From NCBI RefSeq assembly GCF_000001735.4, contig NC_003070.9, positions 26,397,971-26,461,970 of the forward strand: 64,000 nt of DNA. Direction: 5' to 3'. The translations under genes were made by a program, and so were the position numbers. Below the pieces are notes generated by a model, which did no database searches, had not been told where the DNA came from, and worked only from the letters and a program-made list of their open reading frames with translations. Shown here piece by piece: positions 11,773 through 22,188 of the stretch (its first letter is position 1; every line of letters begins with the position of its first letter). Source of the DNA: Arabidopsis thaliana (taxonomy: Eukaryota; Streptophyta; Magnoliopsida; Brassicales; Brassicaceae).

Positions 11773-13831
11773 TTAGCGTCCACTAGAGAGAAACGATTCC
11801 GTCATGACCAAGGAAACGTTACTACTCGCTTCCATAGACTCAGTCGTTACACCTAAGGTATCAAATCCTTCATTGATTATCCGAGAATTCACAAGGTCTA
11901 GCAAGTTATGAGGAAGAGTGGCTACACCGTCTAAAAATTGGATCACGCTTGACATGCTTGGTCTAGTGGCTGCCACTGGATGCGAGCAAAGCAATCCCAG
12001 TTTCAAAACCAAAGTTACTTGTTCCGCAAGATACCTGTGCCCTAGTTTCTCATCAACTACCTGCAGTATGTCTCCACTGTCCCAACAGTCTAGTACCCAA
12101 TCAGTCAAAACCATCTCGCTTGGTGATCCTCTTGGCCCAATGGGTCTTCTTCCGCAAGTAATCTCCAACATGAACACTCCAAATGCAAAAACATCAGAAC
12201 TTGTGCTTGACTTCCCTGTTCTCGACAGCTCCGGTGATATATATCCAAATGTACCTTGCGTCCAAAGTAACAACACAAAACCCTCAATAAGTCCAGAGAT
12301 CTTGATTGATTGTTTATAATGATCATAAAAACACAAACTTACCTGCAACATTCGAGGTTTGAGAGTCAATCCCGTGGTCACATAGCTTCGCAAGTCCAAA
12401 ATCACCGAGCTTCGCGTTCATGTTTTCATCAAGAAGAATATTTGCTGGCTTAATATCCCTGTGAATAATCACTTGAACCCACTGCTGATGCAAGTAGCAG
12501 AGTCCCGAGGCTACGTCTTTGATGATATTGAATCTCTGTGACCAATCAAGAATTTGATTTGGTTGATTATAAAGAAACTTATCAAGGCTTCCTTTGGGCA
12601 TAAAGTCATACACCAAGTAGAGTTCTCCTTTACGTCTACAGTACCCAAGAAGACGAACTAAATCTGGATGTCTAAGTCTACCAATGGTAGCAATCTCAGC
12701 TAAAAACTCTCTCATTCCTTGTCTTGAATCATGAGAAATCTTCTTCACCGCGATCGGTATACTAGACAGCGGTAAGATCCCCTTGAAAACTTTTCCAAAA
12801 CCTCCTTTCCCAAGTACCTCACTGTTCTTGAAACCTTTCGTGGCGATGAAGAGATCTTTGTAAGTGAATTTATGAGGACCAAACTGCACCTCCCAGTCCT
12901 CAATAACTTCCAAGAACTTCTTCCTCTTCAAGAACAACATAACTCCAAGAATCAAGACGATAACTAGTGTAACTCCTGAAATACTTAAACTAATCGCCAA
13001 GATCTTAGAACTCAACGACCGTTCTTGATCTTCATCGGGGACTTTAGGAAGACGAGAGAGATTTATATCGGAAACTGCTCCTTTGTTGTTGAAACTCCAG
13101 CCAAGAATGTAGTGAGAAGAAGTTGGACTTCCCACTGAAGTAAAGCCAATGTACATATACTCATGTAGATATGGAGAAAGATCTTTCCGCATCGAAAGCA
13201 GAGGAATCTTAGGTTTAGATATCTTAATAGAATGCATTGTAACATCAAGCTGTTTAGTTGAGTTGTTATACTCAATCCAAACCTGTATAGGCTTCCCACT
13301 TGCAATATCTAGATTCACCAATCTACCATCATCTTTGTAGTAACCAGCCGAACAATTTCTATCCATTTTCGAGCTATCGATATTGATACCAACGAGGTTG
13401 ACATCTTCACCATCCGGTTTATCGCTTTTAGCGGTATGAAATCCAACCGAAACAGAATGGTTAGAGTGGTCGATATTTGGAACTGAATTCAAGCCTTTTG
13501 TAGGAGAGATGTTGAAGGAAAGTCCACAACCGGCGATTGTTTTACGTACTGCGACGATAGCAAAGACGAAAGTGGTGGAGAAGGATGAAACAGTGCCGTT
13601 TGGTGAGTTCTTGAACTGGAGTGGGAACTGGTAAAGAACTTGACCAGCTCCTCCTTGTGTCTTTGAAGTTATGAGTTTGAACAAACCGTCCGGGTTTAGA
13701 TCCGCAACTCCATCGGTGTACAAGTAACCGTTGAAGCTAAACTGTCCACCGGTTGGGTCTGAGCATTGAGAAATTGAAGCCATATAGAAGAAGAATAAGG
13801 AAAATAATAACATCTTTAGAAGCAGAGACAT
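11773..13831 (-). CDS. LECRK52: L-type lectin receptor-like kinase (clade V), altered lectin site
   Basis: Two exons, 13831-12343 and 12254-11773, encode 656 residues. Signal peptide 1-23, legume-lectin domain about 27-250, transmembrane helix about 276-301, kinase with GKGGFGKV (341-348), Lys363, HRD (457-459) and DFG (477-479). The intron interrupts the same Gly codon as in the neighbour and both second exons are 482 nt, so the two genes are tandem duplicates. In the lectin domain the block that should read VAVEFDT is VSVGFHT (Gly120, His122), and the His of NHVGIDI is Leu136. The residues that hold Mn and Ca in legume lectins are therefore replaced, while the kinase looks active. A TATA-like element lies at 13891-13900. 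I recall At1g70130, LecRK-V.2. Confidence 0.9.
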
Positions 13832-14717
13832 GATTCATTAAATTTTGTTGGTGATTTGTGGAATGGTTAAATTTGATTCCTTTTTAGTGTGTTTATATAA
13901 GCATTTGATCATACTATTATCTTAATCAAGATTGGTCCATGTTAAACACGTTCTTCTTCTTGACTACGCGTTGCTATTGAGGAAAAGGCAGAGAAAGTGT
14001 TGTGGACTAGTGATCAATATAAAGTTGCCATTTTGCTTTAAAGCTCAAATTATTAAAAAGTTTGAAACCAAGAATGATAGCTCCAAATTCGTCTAAGGGA
14101 GAAGTATATGTTTTGTTCATATACAAAAATCAACTCCTGCATCCTTTAAAAAGCTTCTGCTTTTGTTTACTCAAATTAAGAAAATTTTAAAAGTCAATAA
14201 AGATGGATAAAAAGTTCACACCATATAGTCTTTATAACGTTGAAGTTTCATATTTACAAGCATCAAACTGGTAGGTTGTTAGTTAATAGATAAACTTATG
14301 TTAATTTAGTCTTCATCCACAAATTTAGTGTTAGTTGATAGAGAAACATAAAAAAGAGGCTATGTTAGGTGAAAATATTAACTCCTACATCTAAAGCTCT
14401 GGAGAAATTTTTTTAAAAAGAATTCAATAAAGCCAAGTTCACACTATATAGTGGTTCACTTTCACATTTAGAATTATCAAACAATTTAGTATTATTAGTT
14501 CTTACGTAAACAAAAGGTCTATGTGAAGTTAAAGAAGACATGTTCATAAACATGGAAAGGTCTTAAAGCAAAATTGTTTATTTATACAAGGAACAAATTA
14601 TACTCAAGTCCAATGCTTTGGACTGATAAATCTATAAACAATTCAACATCTTTCAATGCTAATCAATACCCAAAATGCTTCTACTATTTAGTATTTACAT
14701 ATAACAAATCTTGACTC
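13832..14717. other. intergenic: lectin kinase promoter and FH8 3' UTR
   Basis: TATA-like ttatataaac at 13891-13900 read on the minus strand serves the lectin kinase. The rest is AT-rich with no coding-like frame, grading into the 3' UTR of the formin gene. Confidence 0.5.
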
Positions 14718-17078
14718 TCACATATCAGAATCCGACCCACCAGAATCACTCCAAGCTCTGTCCGACATGAAATTCGGAGGCAAAACCGGGAATTTCACCG
14801 CATTCCGCTGCGAAGAAGGCGATATCGGACTACCAACCTTCCTCCTCTGCATATTTCTCATAATATCTAAGCAAACTTTATCAACCATGGCAAGAAAATC
14901 TCTAACGATAACAAACAAATGAAGTGGATTCTTCCCCTTTGTAACAGCTCCTGCTTGATAATAATCCGTTGTACGTTTCACAAGCTCCATCACTTTCCTC
15001 TCTTCACCTTTCGCTATTTTCACCTCTTCCTCTACCGAATCAAGAAACGTCATCATCGTTTTCACAAACCTCCCTCCTTCTCCATCTTCACATTCTCCAA
15101 TCACCGTTTTCGCATCTTTCGCTCTAACCGCAAGAGCAGAACAAGTTGCAACAACCGTTTCATAGTCCACACAAGCAGCTTTCTTCACGTTTGAAAACTC
15201 AGAGCTCAATCCACCAACAACTGGTAAACCAAGCTTCAAGTACTCTTTCTCTTGCTCTTCTTTCGACATAACCTGAAGACTACTATTACCACCATTGTAG
15301 TTACTACTACCGCTTCGTGTTAAGCTATGGCTTCTTCTATTCATAACACAACGTTTTCCTTCCGATCTAACAACTTCCTCCACTACAAAGTTAAGCAAAG
15401 AAGTCTTCCCATCAACGCTTTTAACATCCGAAAGCTTCAAAAGCGCGGTTAGATTAAACGCTTGAGCGTTTCCTCTCGCGGTACCCGCGTTCATTCTGTT
15501 TCCAGCTTTAAGTATTGCCTCCAAAAGCTTCACAAACAAGCCACGAGATCTCAGCTCTTTACAAGCTAAATCCAACGTTTGTAAACATTTGCTATGATGA
15601 GCCATCTCTGGATAATAATTAGCCCTAAAGAGAAACGCGTTTAGTCTCGTAAACGCGGTTGGCACGGATTTAAGAAGATGAAACAGAAACGTCTCCGCAT
15701 CAGCAAGCTTTGCCGTGTCACCGTCGAATTCAAGAATGGCTGATTGTTCTTCTTTCGTTGGAGCTATTCTAGCTAACCTCTCAAGAGTGTCTGGCACGAA
15801 ATCGTTTCCTTCTATGAGTGATTCAACAAGCTCTTCACGTGTCATACCTAATGATTTGAGCACAATCGCTGTGTTTTGAGACTTTCTCGGATCAAGTATG
15901 AATATTTGCGTTGATTTAGGGTTTTTCTCATCGCCTTGTTCTGGTGATTTCTTCCCCACGGCAACGTATCCAAACAGAGCTTCCATTAAATCGCCATCGA
16001 AACTGAGAAGAAACAAAAACAAATTAGGGTTTTTTCAATTGATTGAAGCAAAAGCCCTAACTTTCGAAATAAATATATACCTGAATGATCCACGATCGAT
16101 TTTGTCCCAAACCATTGAATGATCGGAATCAGGGTTTACTTTATCCCAATGTAAAGGCTTCAACTTTACTTGTTTCGAAGTCTCTCCTCCACTTGCTCCT
16201 CTAACCGGCGCAGGTGGTGGTTTCGAAGCTGATGATGATAAAGCTCCAACCTTTTTCACCGGTGGAGGTGGCGGTGGCGATGGTGAAGAACCCTTCTTAA
16301 TCGGAGGAGGTGGCGATGGCGTTGGTGCACTCTGTTTCACCGCAATTGACGGTGGTGGCGGTGGTGGTGTTGGTTCACTCTGTTTCACCTGCGGTGGCGG
16401 CTGATGATCTTCGTTATGGATAACACTGTGAGAAGTAGATGATCTTCCTCTAAGAAGAGGAATCTCTGTAACGGGCTCTGTTTTCTTCTTGTTCTTGTAA
16501 TAAATAACTTCTTTCTCGTCTTCTTCTTCTCCGGTGACGATCTGTTTCCTGAAACTCCCACTTCTTTCTCTCTGACTCTGTAGCTTTCTCCAATACAACA
16601 CATCAAGACCATTCTCATCAAGAATCAAACCTTTCACACCACCAAACCTCGTGAATCCTTCTCTAGCCAAAGTAGTCGTAGTCACCGCCGCCGACGTCAT
16701 CGGAGGAGGAGGATACGGAGGTAAAGTGTTTTCGACTCTGACTGGTCCAACTCTGTCTCTCCGTCTCCGTGCGATGATACATCTTTGGAGGCAGAAGAAG
16801 AAAACTCCAGCTACAAGTAAAGTACTTGCTGCTGTTATAAGGACAGCTTTGGTGATTGTTTTTTTATCCGAAGATGATGAATTATTCGACGGCGGAGATG
16901 GGTTTGACGAAGGTGGAAGAAGCGGTGGTGGAACAGGGGAGAGTGAAGAGATGGGGAAGAAAGTTTCGATATTTTGAGGAGAATCAAATTGAGAAAGTGA
17001 TTGGAATGGTAAAACGACGATGAAGAAGAAGTAAATTAGGGTTAAATTAGGCCATGGATGATTAAACATGGCAGCCAT
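14718..17078 (-). CDS. FH8: class I formin, actin nucleator
   Basis: Exons 17078-16081 and 16002-14718 encode 760 residues. A signal peptide (about 1-30) leads a short Pro/Ser-rich extracellular segment, a transmembrane helix (about 77-98) and a basic stop-transfer run. Next come the class I signature [11 protein letters not shown] (157-167), an FH1 region with poly-Pro blocks (about 227-292) that recruits profilin-actin, and the FH2 domain from about 305 (LKPLHWDKV at 307-315). The FH2 core [13 protein letters not shown], then [16 protein letters not shown], lies near residue 500. The intron falls after SF at the end of the FH2 lead-in. Class I formins nucleate and bundle actin at the plasma membrane and can touch the wall through the outer Pro-rich part. 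I recall At1g70140 (AtFH8), reported in tip growth. Confidence 0.95.
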
Positions 17079-18756
17079 TAACGATTTAGCTCATTTAGAG
17101 AGATAGAGAGAGATCAATAAAGGAAACAAAAAAAAAAATGAAAACACGTCTTTGTTTAATTTTCTTCAAATTTACAATTCCCAAAAATCTCAGGAACTTA
17201 AAACGGGAAGATAATTTAAATAAATGATTCTTTTTGGAGGTTTTGGTTTAATGTGGAGTTGAAAGCAGAAATTAGTTGATCTGTTCTTCTTCTTCTTCCC
17301 GGGTCGGTGATAAATTTTGTGATTGACGAAAATACCCTTGTTAGTGGGATTGGGTTGTATGTAAATATAAGGGTGTTTTAGGTAGTTTGACTAGAATCGT
17401 TTTCGTGAGATGGACTTTTATGGAGCTGGTGCGGTTGATGTGTGTTATCGTTGACTTTGTCCAAAAGTAGTGGCGTTGCTTATTTTTTGTGCTCTTTCTA
17501 GAAATATTTTTGACGCTTTGGAAGTCTAACACTAAAAGCCAAAAACATTCCCATTTAGATACGATTTCAATTGTTAACTTTAAGTGCAAATTTATGTTTT
17601 CTATGGGAAATTGAATGAATTCACATTTGAGAATATCGACAAAATGTGGGTTGCAAGTTTGGAACTTGAGAACGTTATAATGATGTATAATCGGGAAATT
17701 CAATTCCTTAGAACTAACAAATACCGAATACCAAACAAATTAATAGGATTTTCCTTAAAACTCAATTGAATTCTTAATTGATAATGTATATGTACTTACT
17801 ATTAATAACTTGACCTCTTTTTTCCGAGTAAATAAATTATTCATCAAAATATACTATTTCCAACGTAATTTCAGTCGGTCAAAGGAATATGGAATGAAAT
17901 CAATGATAGTGGTAGTGGATCATCACCATTCCTAGAGAAAATTAAGTTCAAATTAAATTATGGTAATGCGTATGGAACATGCATTTATGAACGTGTAAAA
18001 CAAAAAGGCATGGTTTAAAAAACAAAAAAGGTAATATTCTTTAGGAAATACATCCGAAAATTTCTTAAATGTGCAAAAGTATTGGAAAATAAAATTTACA
18101 TTCAATATTTGGGTGAAATATATAGTCAATATTTCCCTAATTAAATCGTAATTTATTATAATTTACATTCATAAACAAGTATTTTTACATAGTATAATTT
18201 ATTAAGGCTTCAAATGTCCAATTTTTTAGATATATGAAAACCATATTAATTTTTATTCCAATTATACATGCGTTCTCGCTTTCCATTGTTTTTCTCTAAG
18301 TAGATGGCATCATCTTTGGCAATCCATAAGCGTATCTGATTAAATCGTCGTGAATAAATCTTAAGGCATCATAGTGTGTATAACATATGGAGAGCATACA
18401 GAGGAGCCGCTAATAAAAGATGTGGTCAAGTACGTAAATGGGTTTCCAGAGGTGATGGTATTTACTTGGTGAGAAATGCTGAACCCAAGGGGCTTCGATT
18501 TGTATGGCTTAAATCATGAGTGTTTATTTCATCTTTTCTAGCTAAAATTAATTATTTATTTTGTCTTTCTTGTTTACTAAATCATCATTCTAATATTGCG
18601 GGTTTAGAATATACAACAATAAATTTACAAAATTAAGATCTTTTAGGATATTTATATACATTATTGTATCAGTCCTTTTTAATACTTTTTATAGGGGTTT
18701 TTTTTCTTTGTTCAAAATACTTTTTCTAGGTTAACATTGTTAATATGAGAACAAAA
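17079..18756. other. intergenic with one orphan coding-like fragment
   Basis: AT-rich. The first 250 bases are the FH8 5' region. A short coding-like frame at 18361-18519 is listed separately. The right end runs into the site II array of the MYND gene. I see no transposon ends. Confidence 0.5.
18361..18519 (+). pseudogene. orphan coding-like fragment, family not recognised
   Basis: Fifty-two codons plus a stop have ordinary amino-acid balance in otherwise AT-rich, stop-dense DNA: WRAYRGAANKRCGQVRKW, then GDGIYLVRNAEPKGLRFVW. There is no ATG in frame and no obvious upstream exon. It looks like the terminal part of a gene copied or left here. I cannot name the parent family. Confidence 0.3.
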
Positions 18757-18851
18757 TGGGCCTTGCGATAAACAAAATTGTGGCTTACGATAAGAACTAA
18801 TTGGGCTTTACGATAAGAAAACATTGGGCCTTATGATTAGAAAAATGGGCC
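18757..18851 (+). promoter_or_regulatory. tandem array of five site II (TGGGCC/T)-like elements
   Basis: Units resembling tgggcyttacgataag start at 18757, 18780, 18802, 18825 and 18846, a period of 21-24 bp. Four carry TGGGCC or TGGGCT and the second is diverged (tgtggc). Site II elements bind TCP factors and drive growth- and organelle-related genes. The array lies 77-171 bp before the MYND gene start codon. Confidence 0.6.
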
Positions 18852-18927
18852 TTAAGAGTTACCGAGATTCTTTAATACTTTTTTCGTCCCGAGAAGAAAC
18901 GGCGGTTGTCTTGGTCGTCGACGGCGG

Positions 18928-21551
18928 ATGGAGTGTGCCGCGCGTGGTTTTGCGACGCGGTGTGTTGGTCCACCGACGCGGAGGTGTGGTCAGTGTGGTG
19001 CTGTAGCTTATTGCTCCGTCTCTCATCAGGTTTTAACTTCTGCTTTAACTCTCTCTTAAGCCTTCTTCTTCTTCACAGTGATGATTTGATCGGTCGCTTG
19101 TAGTTAGGTGGATAAGCAAATTAGGATGTTCCTTGTTGAATTTGTTGATCTTTATTTTGTTTGTAGATTTCGCATTGGAGCTATCACAAGGAAGAATGTG
19201 AGAGATTAGAAGAGCAAATGCGTCGTGTTGATCTTTTAAATGATTTTCCATTTACATTTACAGAAGAAGCTACAATTCAGGTTAATCATCACTTTGAATG
19301 ATAGTGAGGAATCAAATGCCTTTTGGTTAGTAAAAATTCAGCTCAAAGTTTAAGTTTTTGGTTTATTCGTTCTTTAGGTTAGTCAAAAACATGAGACTAG
19401 GTGCTCGTTCTTCATCAAGAGGGGATTACATCGTGTTGGAATGTGGATGTATGAGTGTAACTGTGGAGCTTTGGCTTTTGATAGGTTTCATTGCTTATTT
19501 TTTCTCTTTACTTAATGAGAATCACGTTTTGGTTTGAAGCTATTGTTGGTTGAGCTGACTACTATCTTTTTCTGACAGTTTTAATATTGAAGGGTGGCAT
19601 TTGCCGAGCTCTTCTTGTCCATGTCGTGGTATACTTCATTTTCACTTCTCTGTTTATGGTTTTACTGAAAGAGTTTGTTTCTATAGAGTTCTGATTTTGG
19701 ATTACACAGGGCCTTTATCTCCAATAACTAAACAGCTATGTACTTGGAAGGATTATTTCGAGTGGAGAAAGTTACCTCTAGATTCACCTGTAGCTCTACT
19801 TCTCCACTGGGTAATAACAGTTTTTCTGATGAGTAATGTGATTTCAAGTATGATTAGAATGCTTGAGGTTTTCTTTTTTTTGACTCGTAGAGCTTGCTTT
19901 TATTTCAGCCACTTACGATATATCATGCAGTTCAAGCCATTGGGATGGGAAATTTGACTCCCCAAATAAGTGATGAACTTCGTATACATTATCTTGGTAT
20001 GTTTCACTCTGTAACTCTTCTGCTTTTTGAGGAACTGTATCCTCTCTGAGGTTGCTATCATGTTCTCGTTGTTCTGTTAGGCAGTTTTTGTTAATTGCCT
20101 CCACTTCCTTTATATTAGTTTAGTCCCTTAATATTGGCAAAAGAATCATCAGAACCACTATGGTGTAAAATTCTGATATATGATTTGCTGATAGTTTGAG
20201 CTTCTGAAGGGCCTCAGAAGGAACTTGGGCAACTTGGTGTTTTTGCTGAGCTGCAAGCGCTCTTCCCTGGTCTGCGCATTTATGTAGATTTGATTGGACC
20301 TGACGTTCCACAACATATGTGAGTCCTGCATTCCACAATCTATTTGATTACTTTGTATAACACTAGTTCTATTTTAGTTAGGAAGAGTAAAGATATGTTT
20401 TTCCTTTTAATCACTCTTCTTTAGAGTTCTTTAAGCTATTCAGTGACAACATTATAGCTGGATTTTCTTTGTATGTGTTGAACTATTGACATAATTTGAT
20501 GGATCGTTCTCTATTTGCTTTCTCGATGAACAGGGATGGAGAAATGATCTCCCTTTGCAGATATTCCCCTTGCATGGGAAAAGAATGTGAATGTAAAAAT
20601 TCAAGCAAAATTCTCAATTCCGGGAGCAAACCTGCTTTGGTTTCGGCTGTGTCATTACAGCTCCGTAGAGGGTTTTACCATGATCGTTACAATGACATAA
20701 CAAAGGTACCCCTTTCTACTAGTCTAGGGGCAAAACAATGATTTACTATACTGTTCTTATATGTAATGTCCATTTTCGTGGACCTTGAATTGTTTGTTTC
20801 CTAAAAGATGTAATAATTTCTGATTGACCATCTCGGCAGGATTCATTTCCTCCACACATAGTGATTGCTCCAAACGCAGGCATCGCTGCATATCCAAGCT
20901 GGTTGCCAACTATTGTACGTTTTTCCAGTAGCTAATGTCACATCCAATAGTTCCCAGGATACACAGAGAGAGCATATGTTTGTTATTCATTCATGTGTTG
21001 GTGTGAATAATTTCAGGAACTGATAAAGGAGATACAAGTCCCAGCAGTATTCTCTGATTACTGTGAAGAAGCTTGTCATCTGGCTGCTTGTTGCATTAAA
21101 ACCATCACAGGACAACCTCTATCATCACCTGTAAGTCTAAATTATAGGTTCATTGTCCTATTTAACTATTTCAAGTCTATGTTTATTGATATGTGGGTTC
21201 CTCCTGCATATAGTCAGGCTTATGTCTCATCAAAACTGTATACGTAGAATAGAGAGTCGACACATATACTATATAATGAAGTTGAAGGAGACAAAAACAT
21301 CTCTTTTTTCTTCATCTTTGGGGCCACACAAAACAGACACACTATTGTCCACTTCTCCAATCAACCTTTGTTGGAAAATGATGTTTTGCAGATAAATTCT
21401 TATATATTTCTTCAGAATCATATTGATATGAATGTAACGATGTATCTTTGAAATGCAGATTGAGTTGAATCCATTTAGACAGCCAATGGCAGTAGAGGAG
21501 AGTACTCTGTTTATCCCTTGCTACTCAAACTGTTTCATCTTCGCAATGTAA
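18928..21551 (+). CDS. MYND-type zinc finger protein with Mss51-like C-terminal region
   Basis: Eleven exons: 18928-19029, 19167-19280, 19378-19484, 19579-19628, 19710-19810, 19909-19996, 20210-20318, 20534-20705, 20840-20914, 21017-21130 and 21459-21551. They give 374 residues. The N terminus holds the finger: C12, C20, C23, C29, H33, then W, H and C in [10 protein letters not shown]. The later part ([40 protein letters not shown]) resembles the region that follows MYND fingers in Mss51-like proteins and plant relatives. A protein-protein contact role is inferred. The first cysteine pair of the finger is irregular (C3 and C12 instead of C-x2-C). Start: the only ATG that keeps the finger in frame after the site II promoter. 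I recall At1g70150. Confidence 0.87.
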
Positions 21552-22188
21552 AAATTCTCCAACATTATTGATCAACTCAATGGTTCACTGTTATGGTCTG
21601 GATCGACGATAGAGATACTGTTCCGGTGTATGGACCAACATTATCTATACAATGAATGTAGAAAATGTCACATCATTTTGTTATTGGTTGTTGTAGTTAT
21701 TTATGTGGATAGGACCATCAAGTGCATACATACAATCATTGTAGTCTTAGGTGAATATTATGCTATATATCATATAGCATTAGTCATTTCAAGTGAAACT
21801 TTGCAATTATCTTTGTCAGATGTCATGAGCAATTGAACAATGAACCAAACTGAACCAGATGGTAAAATCCGGTTCTTGGAGATATTCATTCACAAACCAA
21901 GTTTGTGTCTACGTGGAAGATGAAACCAAAGCAAAGAATCTTCAAACTTCTTGTTTCTAAGAAAAGTCTAAAACCAGTTTGGTCGATTTCTTCCACATCC
22001 AAAACTAACTCAATATTTTATCTCCCCCAAAGTCCAATTTTCCAAAAAATCCAAAACACACAGAGAGAAAAAAAACTGAAACATCCCAAATGGATCATCA
22101 TCTTCAACCATAACAACACGAAACCCTTCTTCTCCAAAATCCCCAAAACCTTGAAACAAAGTCTCAAAATTTCACTTCGTGGATCCGA
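21552..22188. other. 3' UTR and spacer before the secreted unknown
   Basis: No gene seen. The short open frames at 21630-21836 and 21905-22228 have no domain; the latter overlaps the next gene's leader and is out of frame with it. A ccaaaatt/aaaccctt-type leader sequence precedes the ATG at 22189. Confidence 0.45.
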
